64,000 nt of DNA from Weissella oryzae SG25 (GTDB lineage: Bacteria; Bacillota; Bacilli; Lactobacillales; Lactobacillaceae): positions 62,001-126,000 of the forward strand of contig NZ_DF820485.1 of assembly GCF_000691805.2 (NCBI RefSeq), in the 5' to 3' direction. The position numbers were made by a program, and so were the translations under genes. The notes under the pieces were generated by a model that was given only the letters and a program-made list of their open reading frames with translations, ran no database searches and had not been told where the DNA came from. Positions 41,874-50,494 of this stretch are shown here, piece after piece. Numbering within the stretch: position 1 is the stretch's first letter; each line of letters opens with the position of its first letter.

Positions 41874-43100
41874 TTATTGATAATTAATTGAACCATTACG
41901 AATGGCTTTAGTATTAAACCAGAATAAGATTGCATTAAGCGCAATTAAAAGTGCAGAAAATAGGAAAATCCAACGATAATCAAAAGCAGACGCGACAGCG
42001 GTTCCCAGAAGTGGGCCTAAGACGGCGCCAATTGATTGAAAACTTTGATTATAGGCAAAGACCCGGCTGGTGATTTCGTGTGGGGTCGTTTTAGTCAACA
42101 AGGTCTGCACCGCTGGCAACATGGTTGCATCAGAGATTCCAACCAAGAAGCGAAGAATTGCTAGCATGGTAACGGAAGTGACAAAGGTTGTTGGGACAAA
42201 AACGGCAAAAGCGAAGAGAAAGCCAATGAAAATCATGCGGTGAGTACCAATTCGATCACCAATTACCCCGAAACGTGGTGCAGCAATCATGGTCGCAATT
42301 CCTGGCATGGCAGCTACAATTCCAGCTAAGAAGGTCGAATTAGAACTGTTATTGGTTAATTCACGGACAAACAATGCGACAATTGGTGAAATTGAAGTAT
42401 TGACGGCCTGAATAATCATCGTTGTAATAAAGAGACCAATCGTTAGCTGACTGGAGGAAACCATTTTAAAGACTTCCCTAAGCTTTGGCGATGCGCCTTT
42501 AGCAACTGGCGTAAATTCTTCTTTGACAAAGAAGAGTACTAAGAGAAAAGAAGCAAAAAGTAGTGAACCGGTAACAAAGAATGAAACACGGTAAGAAACA
42601 ACTGAAGCAATGGCACCACCAATAAAGGGACCTAATAATTGACCAGCAGTTACCCCGGTAACTAGAGTACCCAGGGCATAGCCAGACTTTTCTTTAGGTG
42701 TTTGAGTTGCCACCATCGCATTGGCATTTGAAATGAAACCACCAAAGAAGCCTTGTAGGGCACGTAAGAACATTAACTGCCAGACGTTAGTTACTAAGCC
42801 CATTAAGAAAAAGACCACTGCCATTCCTAGAGAAGCCCGCAACAGCATTAGCCGGCGGCCGCGTCGGTCGGCTAAGCGCCCCCACATTGGTGAAACTAAG
42901 GCCGTAACTAGGAAGGTAATTGAGAATACCAAACCAGAATAAAAAGTTAGTTGACCACGGGAAAAATTACCCAAGGTATCAACATATAACGGTAGGAAGG
43001 GCATGACGGATGAAAAGCCGATACCGGACATAAAAACGCCAAACCAAAGGACGTACATATTTCGGCGCCATGTTTCCATACTTGAAAGTGTTTTAAACAT
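41874..43100 (-). CDS. MFS multidrug efflux transporter (PmrA-like)
   Basis: The 408-residue, 12-span protein starts METWRRNMYVLWFGVFMSGIGFSSVMPFLPLYVDTLG after a short lead. It has motif A GRLADRRGRRLML (near residue 75) and motif C-like GVTAGQLLGPFIGG (near 150), marking the DHA1 drug:H+ antiporters, including pneumococcal and lactococcal PmrA. GAGGTGG lies 4-5 nt before ATG 43100. A promoter with a 21-bp palindrome at its start site controls it (43114-43165), implying a dedicated repressor. Confidence 0.87.
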   Translation of the reverse strand: MFKTLSSMETWRRNMYVLWFGVFMSGIGFSSVMPFLPLYVDTLGNFSRGQLTFYSGLVFSITFLVTALVSPMWGRLADRRGRRLMLLRASLGMAVVFFLMGLVTNVWQLMFLRALQGFFGGFISNANAMVATQTPKEKSGYALGTLVTGVTAGQLLGPFIGGAIASVVSYRVSFFVTGSLLFASFLLVLFFVKEEFTPVAKGASPKLREVFKMVSSSQLTIGLFITTMIIQAVNTSISPIVALFVRELTNNSSNSTFLAGIVAAMPGIATMIAAPRFGVIGDRIGTHRMIFIGFLFAFAVFVPTTFVTSVTMLAILRFLVGISDATMLPAVQTLLTKTTPHEITSRVFAYNQSFQSIGAVLGPLLGTAVASAFDYRWIFLFSALLIALNAILFWFNTKAIRNGSINYQ

Positions 43101-43113
43101 AATCCACCTCGAT

Positions 43114-43134
43114 TAAACTATTGACAATAGTTTA
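43114..43134 (-). promoter_or_regulatory. 21-bp perfect palindromic operator at the efflux gene start site
   Basis: TAAACTATTG and CAATAGTTTA flank a single central A. It covers the expected transcription start, just downstream of the -10 box. The sequence has the form of MarR/TetR-type operators. A MarR gene lies at 57551-57991. Confidence 0.7.
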
Positions 43135-43136
43135 CC

Positions 43137-43165
43137 ATTTTACGCGTTCTCGCGAAAGGATGCAA
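43137..43165 (-). promoter_or_regulatory. Promoter of the efflux gene
   Basis: On the minus strand, TTGCAT (43165-43160), a 17-bp spacer and TAAAAT (43142-43137). The spacer itself contains the symmetric CGCG-ttct-CGCG (43143-43154). Confidence 0.6.
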
Positions 43166-43384
43166 TATTAAATATGAATGTGAGCAAACTTTATTTAGTA
43201 ATACTGAGCTAATTAAAGAAGACTGATGATTTTTATGTGTTAGGCCCGGTTGATGATTTCTAATGCAAAATATATGACGCTATCAAGAAAAAATTTACGC
43301 ATAAGCAAGTTACCTTAGCAAAAGCTAGGCCTTGCATTTCATGAGAAAGCTAGTAAACTAACAGGAACAAGTTAAATACGTATT
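43166..43384. other. Spacer between the efflux promoter and the guaB riboswitch
   Basis: No ORF or clear structure was found. The guaB promoter should lie at its right end, but I cannot place it with confidence. Confidence 0.4.
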
Positions 43385-43517
43385 TTTGCAGATATAACGT
43401 TCGTATAATGGTCGAACAGTTTCTACCGCCTTCCAAAGTTGGCGACTATCCGCAAATGCTATTAGTGAACTCTTTGACGCATTTGTGGATATTTATATAT
43501 CTACGACTGCGTTTTTT
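43385..43517 (+). promoter_or_regulatory. Guanine-type purine riboswitch (divergent) with transcriptional OFF switch
   Basis: P1 pairs TTTGCAGATA (43385-43394) with TATCCGCAAA (43447-43456). J1/2 TATAAC, P2 GTTCG/CGAAC (43399-43403/43413-43417), J2/3 AGTTTCTACC (43418-43427), P3 GCC/GGC and J3/1 GACTAT follow. The C at 43446 corresponds to the guanine-selecting pyrimidine. P2 and P3 are shorter than usual. Antiterminator: CCGCAAATGC (43450-43459) with GCATTTGTGG (43479-43488). Terminator: ACGCA (43477) to TGCGT (43512) plus T's. P1 formation frees the terminator, so ligand should switch guaB off. Confidence 0.78.
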
Positions 43518-43538
43518 ATATATTAAAAGGAGAGTCGA

Positions 43539-44684
43539 ATGGCTAATTTTTCAATCAAAAACAAATTTATTCCCTTGGGTTTAACCTTTGACGATGTACA
43601 GTTGAAAGCTGAGCAAAATCAAACAATTGCCCCAGAAGAAGTACTACTTAATACTAGTTTAACACCGACCTTACAATTGAAATTACCATTGTTGTCAGCA
43701 GCAATGGATACAGTTACGGAAGCTCGCTTTGCAACGGCTTTGGCCCTGCTAGGTGGGATGGGTGTAATTCATAAGAATATGTTGATTGAAGAACAGGCCA
43801 AGCAAGTGCAAGCGGTCAAAGATTTTGCATTTAAGCTAACAGAAAATCCGAATGCAGCCATTGATTCAGAAAACCGTTTATTAGTTGCTGGGGCTGTTGG
43901 TGTGACCTCAGATACACTTAAACGAGTAGCTGCGATGGTTGATGCCGGTGCTGACGCAATTGTCCTTGATTCAGCACATGGACATTCTGAAGGCGTATTA
44001 CGCAAGGTACGTGAAGTTCGAACAGCCTTTCCTGATTTAAACATTATTGCTGGTAACGTTGCTACTGCAGCTGGAACACAAGCGTTATATGATGCCGGCG
44101 CTGACGTTGTTAAAATTGGTATCGGCCCTGGATCAATTTGTACAACACGAGTTGTTGCTGGTGTTGGTGTACCCCAAATTTCGGCCATTCAGGATGCTGC
44201 AAAGATTGCCCAAAAAATGGGCAAAGCAATTATCGCTGATGGGGGGGCACAAACTGCTCTAGATGTTGTAAAAGCAATGGCAAGTGGCGGAACAGCTGTT
44301 ATGCTTGGCTCGATGTTTGCTGGAATTTTAGAAGGCCCTGGAGAAGTTTATACAGAACCAGACGGAACTAAGTACAAGTCTTATCGTGGGATGGGGTCAA
44401 TTGCCGCAATGGAAAATGGTTCTAAGGATCGCTATTTCCAAGGAGAAGTTAATGAGGCAAACAAGATGGTGCCTGAAGGAATTGAAGCTAAAACAGCCTA
44501 TAAGGGCGATTTAACTTCGGTTTTAAGTGACCTAGTTGCAGCAATGCGTCTTGAGATGGCTGATATGGGAATTAGTACAGTTAAGGCCTTAAATGAGCAA
44601 GTTGAAACTACCTTAGCAATTGATATTTTCGATTTCGAAAAGGCCAACCGTGGACCAGCTGGTTTAACAATGACTACTTTTTAA
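43539..44684 (+). CDS. guaB: IMP dehydrogenase, CBS-less form
   Basis: The 381-residue TIM-barrel enzyme has [33 protein letters not shown], the catalytic loop [11 protein letters not shown] (Cys201), and the flap [10 protein letters not shown]. It oxidises IMP to XMP, the committed step to GMP. Typical GuaB is ~488 residues with two CBS domains inserted near residue 95-220. Here those are absent and the barrel is continuous, as in some Lactobacillaceae IMPDHs. GMP reductase is the main alternative, but the riboswitch and RYFQ flap favour IMPDH. AAAGGAG precedes the ATG. Confidence 0.9.
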   Translation: MANFSIKNKFIPLGLTFDDVQLKAEQNQTIAPEEVLLNTSLTPTLQLKLPLLSAAMDTVTEARFATALALLGGMGVIHKNMLIEEQAKQVQAVKDFAFKLTENPNAAIDSENRLLVAGAVGVTSDTLKRVAAMVDAGADAIVLDSAHGHSEGVLRKVREVRTAFPDLNIIAGNVATAAGTQALYDAGADVVKIGIGPGSICTTRVVAGVGVPQISAIQDAAKIAQKMGKAIIADGGAQTALDVVKAMASGGTAVMLGSMFAGILEGPGEVYTEPDGTKYKSYRGMGSIAAMENGSKDRYFQGEVNEANKMVPEGIEAKTAYKGDLTSVLSDLVAAMRLEMADMGISTVKALNEQVETTLAIDIFDFEKANRGPAGLTMTTF

Positions 44685-44700
44685 GGAAAGGCGATAAAAA

Positions 44701-45675
44701 ATGACAATGAGTACACAAGGGCTTGGTTATGATCAAGTTTTATTAGTTCCTGCAGAATCACATGTTTTACCAAATACAGTTAGTTTAGCAACAAAAATTG
44801 GCAAACAATTAATACTACAACTACCATTATTTGCTGAAGCAAATGATTTGACCGACTACCAACATGCGATCGCTGTAGCCCGTTTAGGTGGCCTTGGCCT
44901 TATTGCACCACAGGCAACTACTGAGGCCGAAGTAGCTATGCTCAAGGCGGTTAAGCAAAGTACGGTTGATGTTCAAGCTAATCCTTTGGCAAGCCTTGAC
45001 CAGGCTGGTAATTTACAAGTTGGCATTGAAATTTGGCTTAAGGCCGATACACTCGCCCATGTGACTAGTTTGGTTGCAGCCGGCTTAGATGCTGTTATTT
45101 TGTATCTTGATACTGCAGTTACTGACGAAACCTTAGCGCAAATTGCCGAACTACGACAAGCTTTTCCAGAGCTATTTTTGGCGGTTGGTGCTATCGAAGA
45201 TTACGCTACCGCTAAATTGATATTTGCCCAGGATGTCGATGCAGTCGTTGCAGGCCGCGCCGTAGATTCAAGTTTACCCAATGATAAGACCTATCCATTT
45301 TTGACCAGTGTGATGGCAGTTGCGACTGCTGCGAGTGAGTTTGATAAGCAAACAATTGCCCTTGGTGGGCTAAATTATTCTGGTGATGTGGTTAAAGCAA
45401 TTGCCGGGGGTGCTAATGCAGTAATCTTATCAACGTTGTTACAAGGTGAGATTTTAGCTGATGCAAGTGGTCTAGAACAGCATATGCAAATTACCGATGC
45501 TGTGTTCCAAGTCTTAGGTGGTTTACGTTCAGGAATGGGCTACACTGGTGCGGCATCAATTGATGCCTTAATCGAAACCGGCCAGTTTGTAGAAATTTCA
45601 GATAACGGACTGCAAGAATCACATCCCCATGATGTTGAAATTACGAAGCAAGCACCTAACTTCCATGAGCGTTAA
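44701..45675 (+). CDS. Degenerate IMPDH paralogue (probable pseudoenzyme)
   Basis: The 324-residue protein matches IMPDH at both ends. The start is GLGYDQVLLVPAESHVLPNTVSLATKIG, and the end has GGLRSGMGYTGAASIDAL and ESHPHDVEITKQAPNF. The catalytic parts have decayed: MDTVT reads EANDLTD, and the GSICTTR loop is replaced by GRAVDSSLPNDK with no Cys. CBS domains and the flap are missing. It is intact in frame, has AAAGG before the ATG and lies 16 bp after guaB, so it is expressed with it. A regulatory or heteromeric partner of GuaB is possible. Decay without function is the alternative. Confidence 0.75.
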   Translation: MTMSTQGLGYDQVLLVPAESHVLPNTVSLATKIGKQLILQLPLFAEANDLTDYQHAIAVARLGGLGLIAPQATTEAEVAMLKAVKQSTVDVQANPLASLDQAGNLQVGIEIWLKADTLAHVTSLVAAGLDAVILYLDTAVTDETLAQIAELRQAFPELFLAVGAIEDYATAKLIFAQDVDAVVAGRAVDSSLPNDKTYPFLTSVMAVATAASEFDKQTIALGGLNYSGDVVKAIAGGANAVILSTLLQGEILADASGLEQHMQITDAVFQVLGGLRSGMGYTGAASIDALIETGQFVEISDNGLQESHPHDVEITKQAPNFHER

Positions 45676-45694
45676 AATTTTATAAGGTGATATG

Positions 45695-45727
45695 AAACGA
45701 TGAATATAAAATTCATCGTTTTTTTTA
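45695..45727 (+). terminator. Terminator of the guaB unit
   Basis: AAACGATGAAT (45695-45705) and ATTCATCGTTT (45711-45721) followed by T's. Confidence 0.9.
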
Positions 45728-46088
45728 TTAAGATAAAGGTATTTTAAGTTGATTTGGCTTTTAATAAAATATATTCGGCCATTACCTGCTTTAAACCTGC
45801 GTTTTAGCATAAAATGGTGAGTTAGAGCATTTGAACAGCAATATTACACAGCCATGGAGAAATTTGTGGGTAGTGTTTTTTACTAAGATGTTGAACTATT
45901 GAGTAATTTAATTTGTGCTAAATCGTCTAAGAACTTATATTATTTTAAATAATCAGATGAAAAATGACAGTTAAGGTTAAAATAGAACAATACCAAGTGT
46001 AACTCATACCATTTAATTAAATAAAACCGAATTACTTGCAAGGAACAATGCGCTATAATAGAAAAGAAAATTAAAAGGGGTCGATTAG
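45728..46088. other. 361-bp AT-rich region before ruvA
   Basis: No ORF seen. TATAAT lies near 46053-46058, preceded by TTACTT 16 bp upstream, the likely ruvAB promoter. AAAAGGGG precedes the ruvA ATG by about 10 nt. Confidence 0.45.
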
Positions 46089-46688
46089 ATGTATGAATAT
46101 TTAAATGGGATAATTACTTTGATTGATCCTACTTATATTGTGGTGGAAGTTGGCGGAGTTGGTTATCATGTACAGGTTGCTAATCCTTATGCTTTTACTT
46201 TAGAGCAACCAACGCGAGTTTATGTGGAACAGATTGTACGTGAAAATGAGCAAGCTTTATACGGCTTTAGCGCGCAACAGGAAAAACAGCTATTTTTGAA
46301 GTTACTAGCTGTATCAGGTATTGGACCCAAATCTGCTCTAGCGATTTTGGCGCGCAATGATCATGTTAGCTTAGTACAAGCCATTCAAGATCAAGATATT
46401 ACTTATTTAACAAAGTTTCCAGGCATTGGTAAAAAGACCGCTCAGCAGATTGTATTGGATCTACAAGGCAAGCTTGGTGAATTGCCAATTATGCAAGAAA
46501 TTAATGTTAATTTGGCGCTACCAGTAAAAACTTTGGCCGATAACCAACCCTTGGCTGATGCGATTGAAGCTTTAGCAGCACTAGGTTATACGACAAAGCA
46601 ATTGCAAAAAATTGAAAAGACTTTGGCACAAGATGACTTAGCCGATTCAGCTGCCTATATTTCGGCTGGCTTAAAACTATTAAATTAA
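46089..46688 (+). CDS. ruvA: Holliday junction helicase subunit RuvA
   Basis: The 199-residue protein starts MYEYLNGIITLIDPTYIVVEVGGVGYHVQVANPY (OB domain). Tandem helix-hairpin-helix motifs follow (VSGIGPKSALAIL, FPGIGKKTAQQIVLDLQGKL, about residues 73-125), then the mobile C-terminal domain that contacts RuvB. Tetramers hold the junction while RuvB drives branch migration. First gene of ruvA-ruvB-queA-tgt-yajC. Confidence 0.97.
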   Translation: MYEYLNGIITLIDPTYIVVEVGGVGYHVQVANPYAFTLEQPTRVYVEQIVRENEQALYGFSAQQEKQLFLKLLAVSGIGPKSALAILARNDHVSLVQAIQDQDITYLTKFPGIGKKTAQQIVLDLQGKLGELPIMQEINVNLALPVKTLADNQPLADAIEALAALGYTTKQLQKIEKTLAQDDLADSAAYISAGLKLLN

Positions 46689-46702
46689 AGTGAGGTAGCC
46701 TT

Positions 46703-47713
46703 ATGGATGATGAAATATTAAATAAGCATCCGTTAGATGCTGGTGAGGTCAGTATTGAGCAATCTTTGCGACCAACCTTACTAAATCAATACATTGGTCA
46801 GAGTGCGTTAAAGGAACGCCTAGCGATTTACATTCAAGCAGCGCTAGAACGTGAAGAGCCTTTAGACCATGTCTTACTCTATGGACCACCGGGGTTAGGT
46901 AAGACCACCTTGGCCATGGTAATTGCCAATGAACTGGGGGTAAATATTCGGATGACCACCGGCCCAGCGATTGAAAAAAGTGGTGATTTATTAGCCTTGC
47001 TAAATGAATTAACACCCGGTGATGTTTTATTTATTGATGAAATTCACCGGATGCCCCGAGCAGTTGAAGAGATGCTTTATTCGGCAATGGAAGATTTCTA
47101 CGTAGATATTATTGTTGGTGAAGGGCAGACGGCCCGACCGGTTCATTTTCCGTTACCACCGTTTACCCTAATTGGCGCAACTACTCGAGCAGGGATGTTA
47201 TCACAACCATTACGTGATCGTTTTGGGATTGTTGAACATATGAATTACTACAATGCAGCTGAACTAACTGAAATTATTCAGCGCTCGGCTAGTATTTTTG
47301 CCACAGAAATTCAACCGGCGGGTGCTTTTGAACTTGCACGACGTTCAAGAGGAACCCCGCGAGTTGCGAATCGACTTCTACGACGAGTACGCGACTTTGC
47401 TGCGCATGAGAAACAAAGCTTAATTGATAATCAATTGGTTGATTATGCTTTGCAGTTGTTAGAAATTGATACAGCAGGCTTAGACCAGATTGACCATAAA
47501 ATTTTGCACACAATGATTGACTATTACCAAGGTGGCCCAGTAGGTGTTAATACGATTGCAGCAAATATTGGTGAAGAAGTTGATACAATCGAGTCAATGT
47601 ATGAGCCCTATTTGTTGCAAATTGGTTTTTTGCAACGAACCCCAAGGGGGCGAGTTGCAACGCAGGCCGCATACGAACACTTAAAAATCGCTTTTAATCG
47701 CGAGGAGAATTAA
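46703..47713 (+). CDS. ruvB: Holliday junction helicase motor RuvB
   Basis: The 336-residue AAA+ ATPase has [13 protein letters not shown] at the N terminus, Walker [10 protein letters not shown] (near residue 60), Walker B LFIDEIHR, sensor [10 protein letters not shown] and the C-terminal winged helix ending RTPRGRVAT. Hexamers pump DNA through the RuvA-bound junction. It starts 14 bp after ruvA, and queA follows 2 nt after its stop. Confidence 0.97.
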   Translation: MDDEILNKHPLDAGEVSIEQSLRPTLLNQYIGQSALKERLAIYIQAALEREEPLDHVLLYGPPGLGKTTLAMVIANELGVNIRMTTGPAIEKSGDLLALLNELTPGDVLFIDEIHRMPRAVEEMLYSAMEDFYVDIIVGEGQTARPVHFPLPPFTLIGATTRAGMLSQPLRDRFGIVEHMNYYNAAELTEIIQRSASIFATEIQPAGAFELARRSRGTPRVANRLLRRVRDFAAHEKQSLIDNQLVDYALQLLEIDTAGLDQIDHKILHTMIDYYQGGPVGVNTIAANIGEEVDTIESMYEPYLLQIGFLQRTPRGRVATQAAYEHLKIAFNREEN

Positions 47714-47715
47714 TT

Positions 47716-48762
47716 ATGGAACCAACGCATTATACTTTAGAAGATTTTGATTACGATTTACCCCATGAGTTAATTGCCCAAACCCCTTTAAAGCAACGTG
47801 ATTCTTCACGTTTGTTGGCTTTAAATGCAGTAACGGGTGCTTATGAAGACAAACATTTTTATGATATTATTGATTACCTTAACCCCGGTGATGCGGTGGT
47901 AATGAACAATTCACGGGTCTTACCTGCTCGGCTGTATGGTGAGCGGCCAGAAACAGGTGGCGGGGTTGAAGTTCTTTTGCTACGTCAAGATCATGGGGAT
48001 GTTTGGGAGACCTTAGTTAAACCAGCACGAAAGTACCCAGTTGGCCAAGAAATTGTCTTTGGCGACGGTCAACTTAAAGCCGTTGTGACTGAAGAACTTG
48101 AACATGGTGGTCGGATGATTGAGTTTAAGTATGACGGCATTTTCTTAGAAATATTGGAACAATTAGGCGAAATGCCATTGCCTCCATATATTAAAGAAAA
48201 GTTAGAAGATCAAGAACGCTATCAAACAGTTTATTCAAAAGTGAATGGTTCTGCTGCCGCACCAACGGCCGGTTTGCACTGGACCCCTGAACTATTGCAA
48301 AAAGTTGCTGATAAAGGTATCAAGTTAGTTGAGTTGACCTTGCACGTTGGTCTAGGAACATTCCGCCCAGTCGAAGAGGATAACATTGAAGACCATAAGA
48401 TGCACTCAGAATTTTATCAACTTTCTGATGAAGCTGCGGCAACATTGAATGAAGTTCGGGCGAATGGTGGTCGAATCATTGCGACTGGTACAACTTCAAT
48501 TCGGACTTTAGAGACAATTGGCTCTAAATTTGCTGGTGAACTAAAAGCTGATTCAGGCTGGACTGATATTTTCATCAAGCCTGGCTATCAATGGACTGTG
48601 GTTGATGCCTTTATCACGAATTTCCATCTACCAAAATCAACCTTGGTCATGTTAGTAGCGGCCTTTACTGGGCGAGAAAACATCTTAAATGCTTACCAAC
48701 ATGCAATTGATGAACGTTATCGTTTCTTCTCATTTGGTGATGCAATGTTTGTTCACAAATAA
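47716..48762 (+). CDS. queA: S-adenosylmethionine:tRNA ribosyltransferase-isomerase
   Basis: The 348-residue protein has [59 protein letters not shown] and [19 protein letters not shown], all standard QueA blocks. It converts preQ1 at tRNA position 34 to epoxyqueuosine with SAM as ribosyl donor. It is next to tgt, which inserts preQ1, so the pair supplies queuosine modification. GAGGAG lies inside the end of ruvB, 10 nt upstream of the ATG. Confidence 0.97.
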   Translation: MEPTHYTLEDFDYDLPHELIAQTPLKQRDSSRLLALNAVTGAYEDKHFYDIIDYLNPGDAVVMNNSRVLPARLYGERPETGGGVEVLLLRQDHGDVWETLVKPARKYPVGQEIVFGDGQLKAVVTEELEHGGRMIEFKYDGIFLEILEQLGEMPLPPYIKEKLEDQERYQTVYSKVNGSAAAPTAGLHWTPELLQKVADKGIKLVELTLHVGLGTFRPVEEDNIEDHKMHSEFYQLSDEAAATLNEVRANGGRIIATGTTSIRTLETIGSKFAGELKADSGWTDIFIKPGYQWTVVDAFITNFHLPKSTLVMLVAAFTGRENILNAYQHAIDERYRFFSFGDAMFVHK

Positions 48763-48775
48763 GAAGGAGTACAGA

Positions 48776-49987
48776 ATGAAACGTAGTAAGTTTGACGAGT
48801 ATTTGCTCGAAAAATATCCAATTAATGAAGCATATGTCAATGATCCAAATCGGCCAGTGATATACGAATTGTTGCACGTTGAAAAAGATACAGGTGCACG
48901 TCTAGGCAGAATTTATACACGTCATGGGATTGTGCATACGCCAATGTTTATGCCGGTTGGTACACAGGCAACCGTAAAAAATGTTTCACCCCGTGACCTG
49001 GATGAAATCAATGCACAGTTTGTTTTATCAAATACGTATCATTTATGGTTACGACCAGGGGATGATATTGTTGCAGCAGCTGGCGGTTTACATAAGTTTA
49101 TGAACTATAACGGCCCAATGTTGACTGATTCAGGTGGTTTCCAGGTCTGGTCACTGGCTAAGCATAATAGTATTGCTGAGGAAGGTGTTACTTTTAAAAA
49201 CCATTTGAATGGTGACCAGATGTTCTTGTCACCAGAAGTTGCGATGCGCATCCAGAATAACCTTGGTTCAGACGTGATGATGCAGCTAGATGAAGCAATT
49301 CCATATTTTGAAAGTTACGACTATGTGAAAAACTCAGTTGAACGGACAACGCGTTGGGCAGAGCGAGCTAAGATTGCCCACAAACGGCCGCAAGATCAAG
49401 CGCTTTTTGGTATTATTCAGGGAGCTGGGTTTAAAGAGTTACGCAAGCTTTCGGCAGAAGGTTTGGTTGCTTTAGACTTGCCTGGTTATGCAGTTGGTGG
49501 TCTTTCAGTTGGCGAAACTAAAGAAGAGATGAATCGAGTTTTAGATTTCACCATGCCAATGTTGCCAGCGGATAAGCCGCGCTATTTGATGGGGGTTGCG
49601 GCACCTGATTCATTGATTGATGGTGCAATTCGCGGAGTGGATATGTTTGATTCAGTCTTGCCAACTAGAATTGGTCGTAAGGGAACTTTGATGACCAGTC
49701 ATGGGCGAATTGTTATTCGGAATCATAAGTATCAAAATGATTTCTCCTTAATTGATCCGGAAACAGAAGATTATGGTTCACAAACGTTCTCAAAGGCCTA
49801 CTTACACCATCTATTTAAGACGAATGAATTGTATGGACAAAATATTGCTAGTGTTCATAATCTACGTTATCTGTTAAAGTTAATGGAAGACATGCGTCAA
49901 GCCATTGATGAAGACCGTTTATTGGCCTTTAGGGCTGACTTAATGGAGAAATATGGGTATAATAAGGCTAATGCCCGGCTATTTTAA
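48776..49987 (+). CDS. tgt: tRNA-guanine transglycosylase lacking the zinc site, cysteine-free
   Basis: The 403-residue protein has family blocks [49 protein letters not shown] and the nucleophile-region MFDSVLPTR (Asp292). It should exchange G34 for preQ1. Odd features: the zinc ligands CxCxxC are replaced by TEDYGSQ (about residues 329-335), and DEC reads DEA. FDC reads FDS, and FQVF reads FQVW. The whole protein has no cysteine. It also has a ~25-residue N-terminal extension. ATG 48776 has AAGGAG upstream; a longer frame inside queA is rejected. Either a structurally zinc-free TGT or a paralogue with altered substrate. Confidence 0.9.
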   Translation: MKRSKFDEYLLEKYPINEAYVNDPNRPVIYELLHVEKDTGARLGRIYTRHGIVHTPMFMPVGTQATVKNVSPRDLDEINAQFVLSNTYHLWLRPGDDIVAAAGGLHKFMNYNGPMLTDSGGFQVWSLAKHNSIAEEGVTFKNHLNGDQMFLSPEVAMRIQNNLGSDVMMQLDEAIPYFESYDYVKNSVERTTRWAERAKIAHKRPQDQALFGIIQGAGFKELRKLSAEGLVALDLPGYAVGGLSVGETKEEMNRVLDFTMPMLPADKPRYLMGVAAPDSLIDGAIRGVDMFDSVLPTRIGRKGTLMTSHGRIVIRNHKYQNDFSLIDPETEDYGSQTFSKAYLHHLFKTNELYGQNIASVHNLRYLLKLMEDMRQAIDEDRLLAFRADLMEKYGYNKANARLF

Positions 49988-50008
49988 TGTAATGAGGAGC
50001 TAATTTAC

Positions 50009-50401
50009 ATGAATTCTATGAATATTTTACTTATCTTGGGTCTTTTTGTTGTTATGTACTTCTTTATGATTCGTCCACAACAACAACAGCAAAAGAAGCG
50101 TGCCGCAATGCTTGCTGGTATCCAAAAGGGATCAGAGGTTATTTTGCGTTCAGGCCTACACGGTAAGATTGACAGTCTTGATGCAGAGAAAAAGACAATG
50201 ACAATTGATGCCGATGGTGTTTACATGACTTTTGAACAAAGTGCCATTCTTACAGTGGTTGCTTTGGACAAGCATGTTGAAGCAAAGCCTGATAAGCACG
50301 AAGTTAAGCGCGAAGAGAAGACAGTCGAACCAACTGTAGCCCCAGAAGCTACAAAGGAAGAAGCAACGACTGAGCAACCAAGTGCTGAGAAAGAAAACTA
50401 A
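50009..50401 (+). CDS. yajC: Preprotein translocase subunit YajC
   Basis: The 130-residue protein starts MNSMNILLILGLFVVMYFFMIRPQQQQQKKRAAMLAGIQKGSEVILRSGLHGKI. It has one N-terminal membrane span, the RPQQQQQKK motif and the cytosolic beta domain. The Glu/Pro/Thr-rich tail of ~35 residues is unstructured. YajC associates with SecDF-YidC. AGGAG is about 10 nt upstream. The ATG at 50018 is a possible alternative. Last gene of the ruvA unit. Confidence 0.92.
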   Translation: MNSMNILLILGLFVVMYFFMIRPQQQQQKKRAAMLAGIQKGSEVILRSGLHGKIDSLDAEKKTMTIDADGVYMTFEQSAILTVVALDKHVEAKPDKHEVKREEKTVEPTVAPEATKEEATTEQPSAEKEN

Positions 50402-50421
50402 TTTAAAAGAATTAGTAAACG

Positions 50422-50470
50422 AAGGTCCTAGATAATTTAGCAATTTTCTGCTAAGTATCGGGCCTTTTTA
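50422..50470 (+). terminator. Terminator of the ruvA-yajC unit
   Basis: AAGG.CC and TTTAGCA at 50422-50442 pair with CTGCTAA and GGGCCTT at 50448-50466, with small mismatches, then TTTTTATTTT. Confidence 0.7.
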
Positions 50471-50494
50471 TTTTCTAAAATTTAAGGAGGGAAT

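Noticed and set aside
43769-44188. 139-residue minus-strand ORF inside guaB
   Set aside because: It overlaps the conserved guaB catalytic core and has shadow-type Ala/Ser/Thr composition and no ribosome site.
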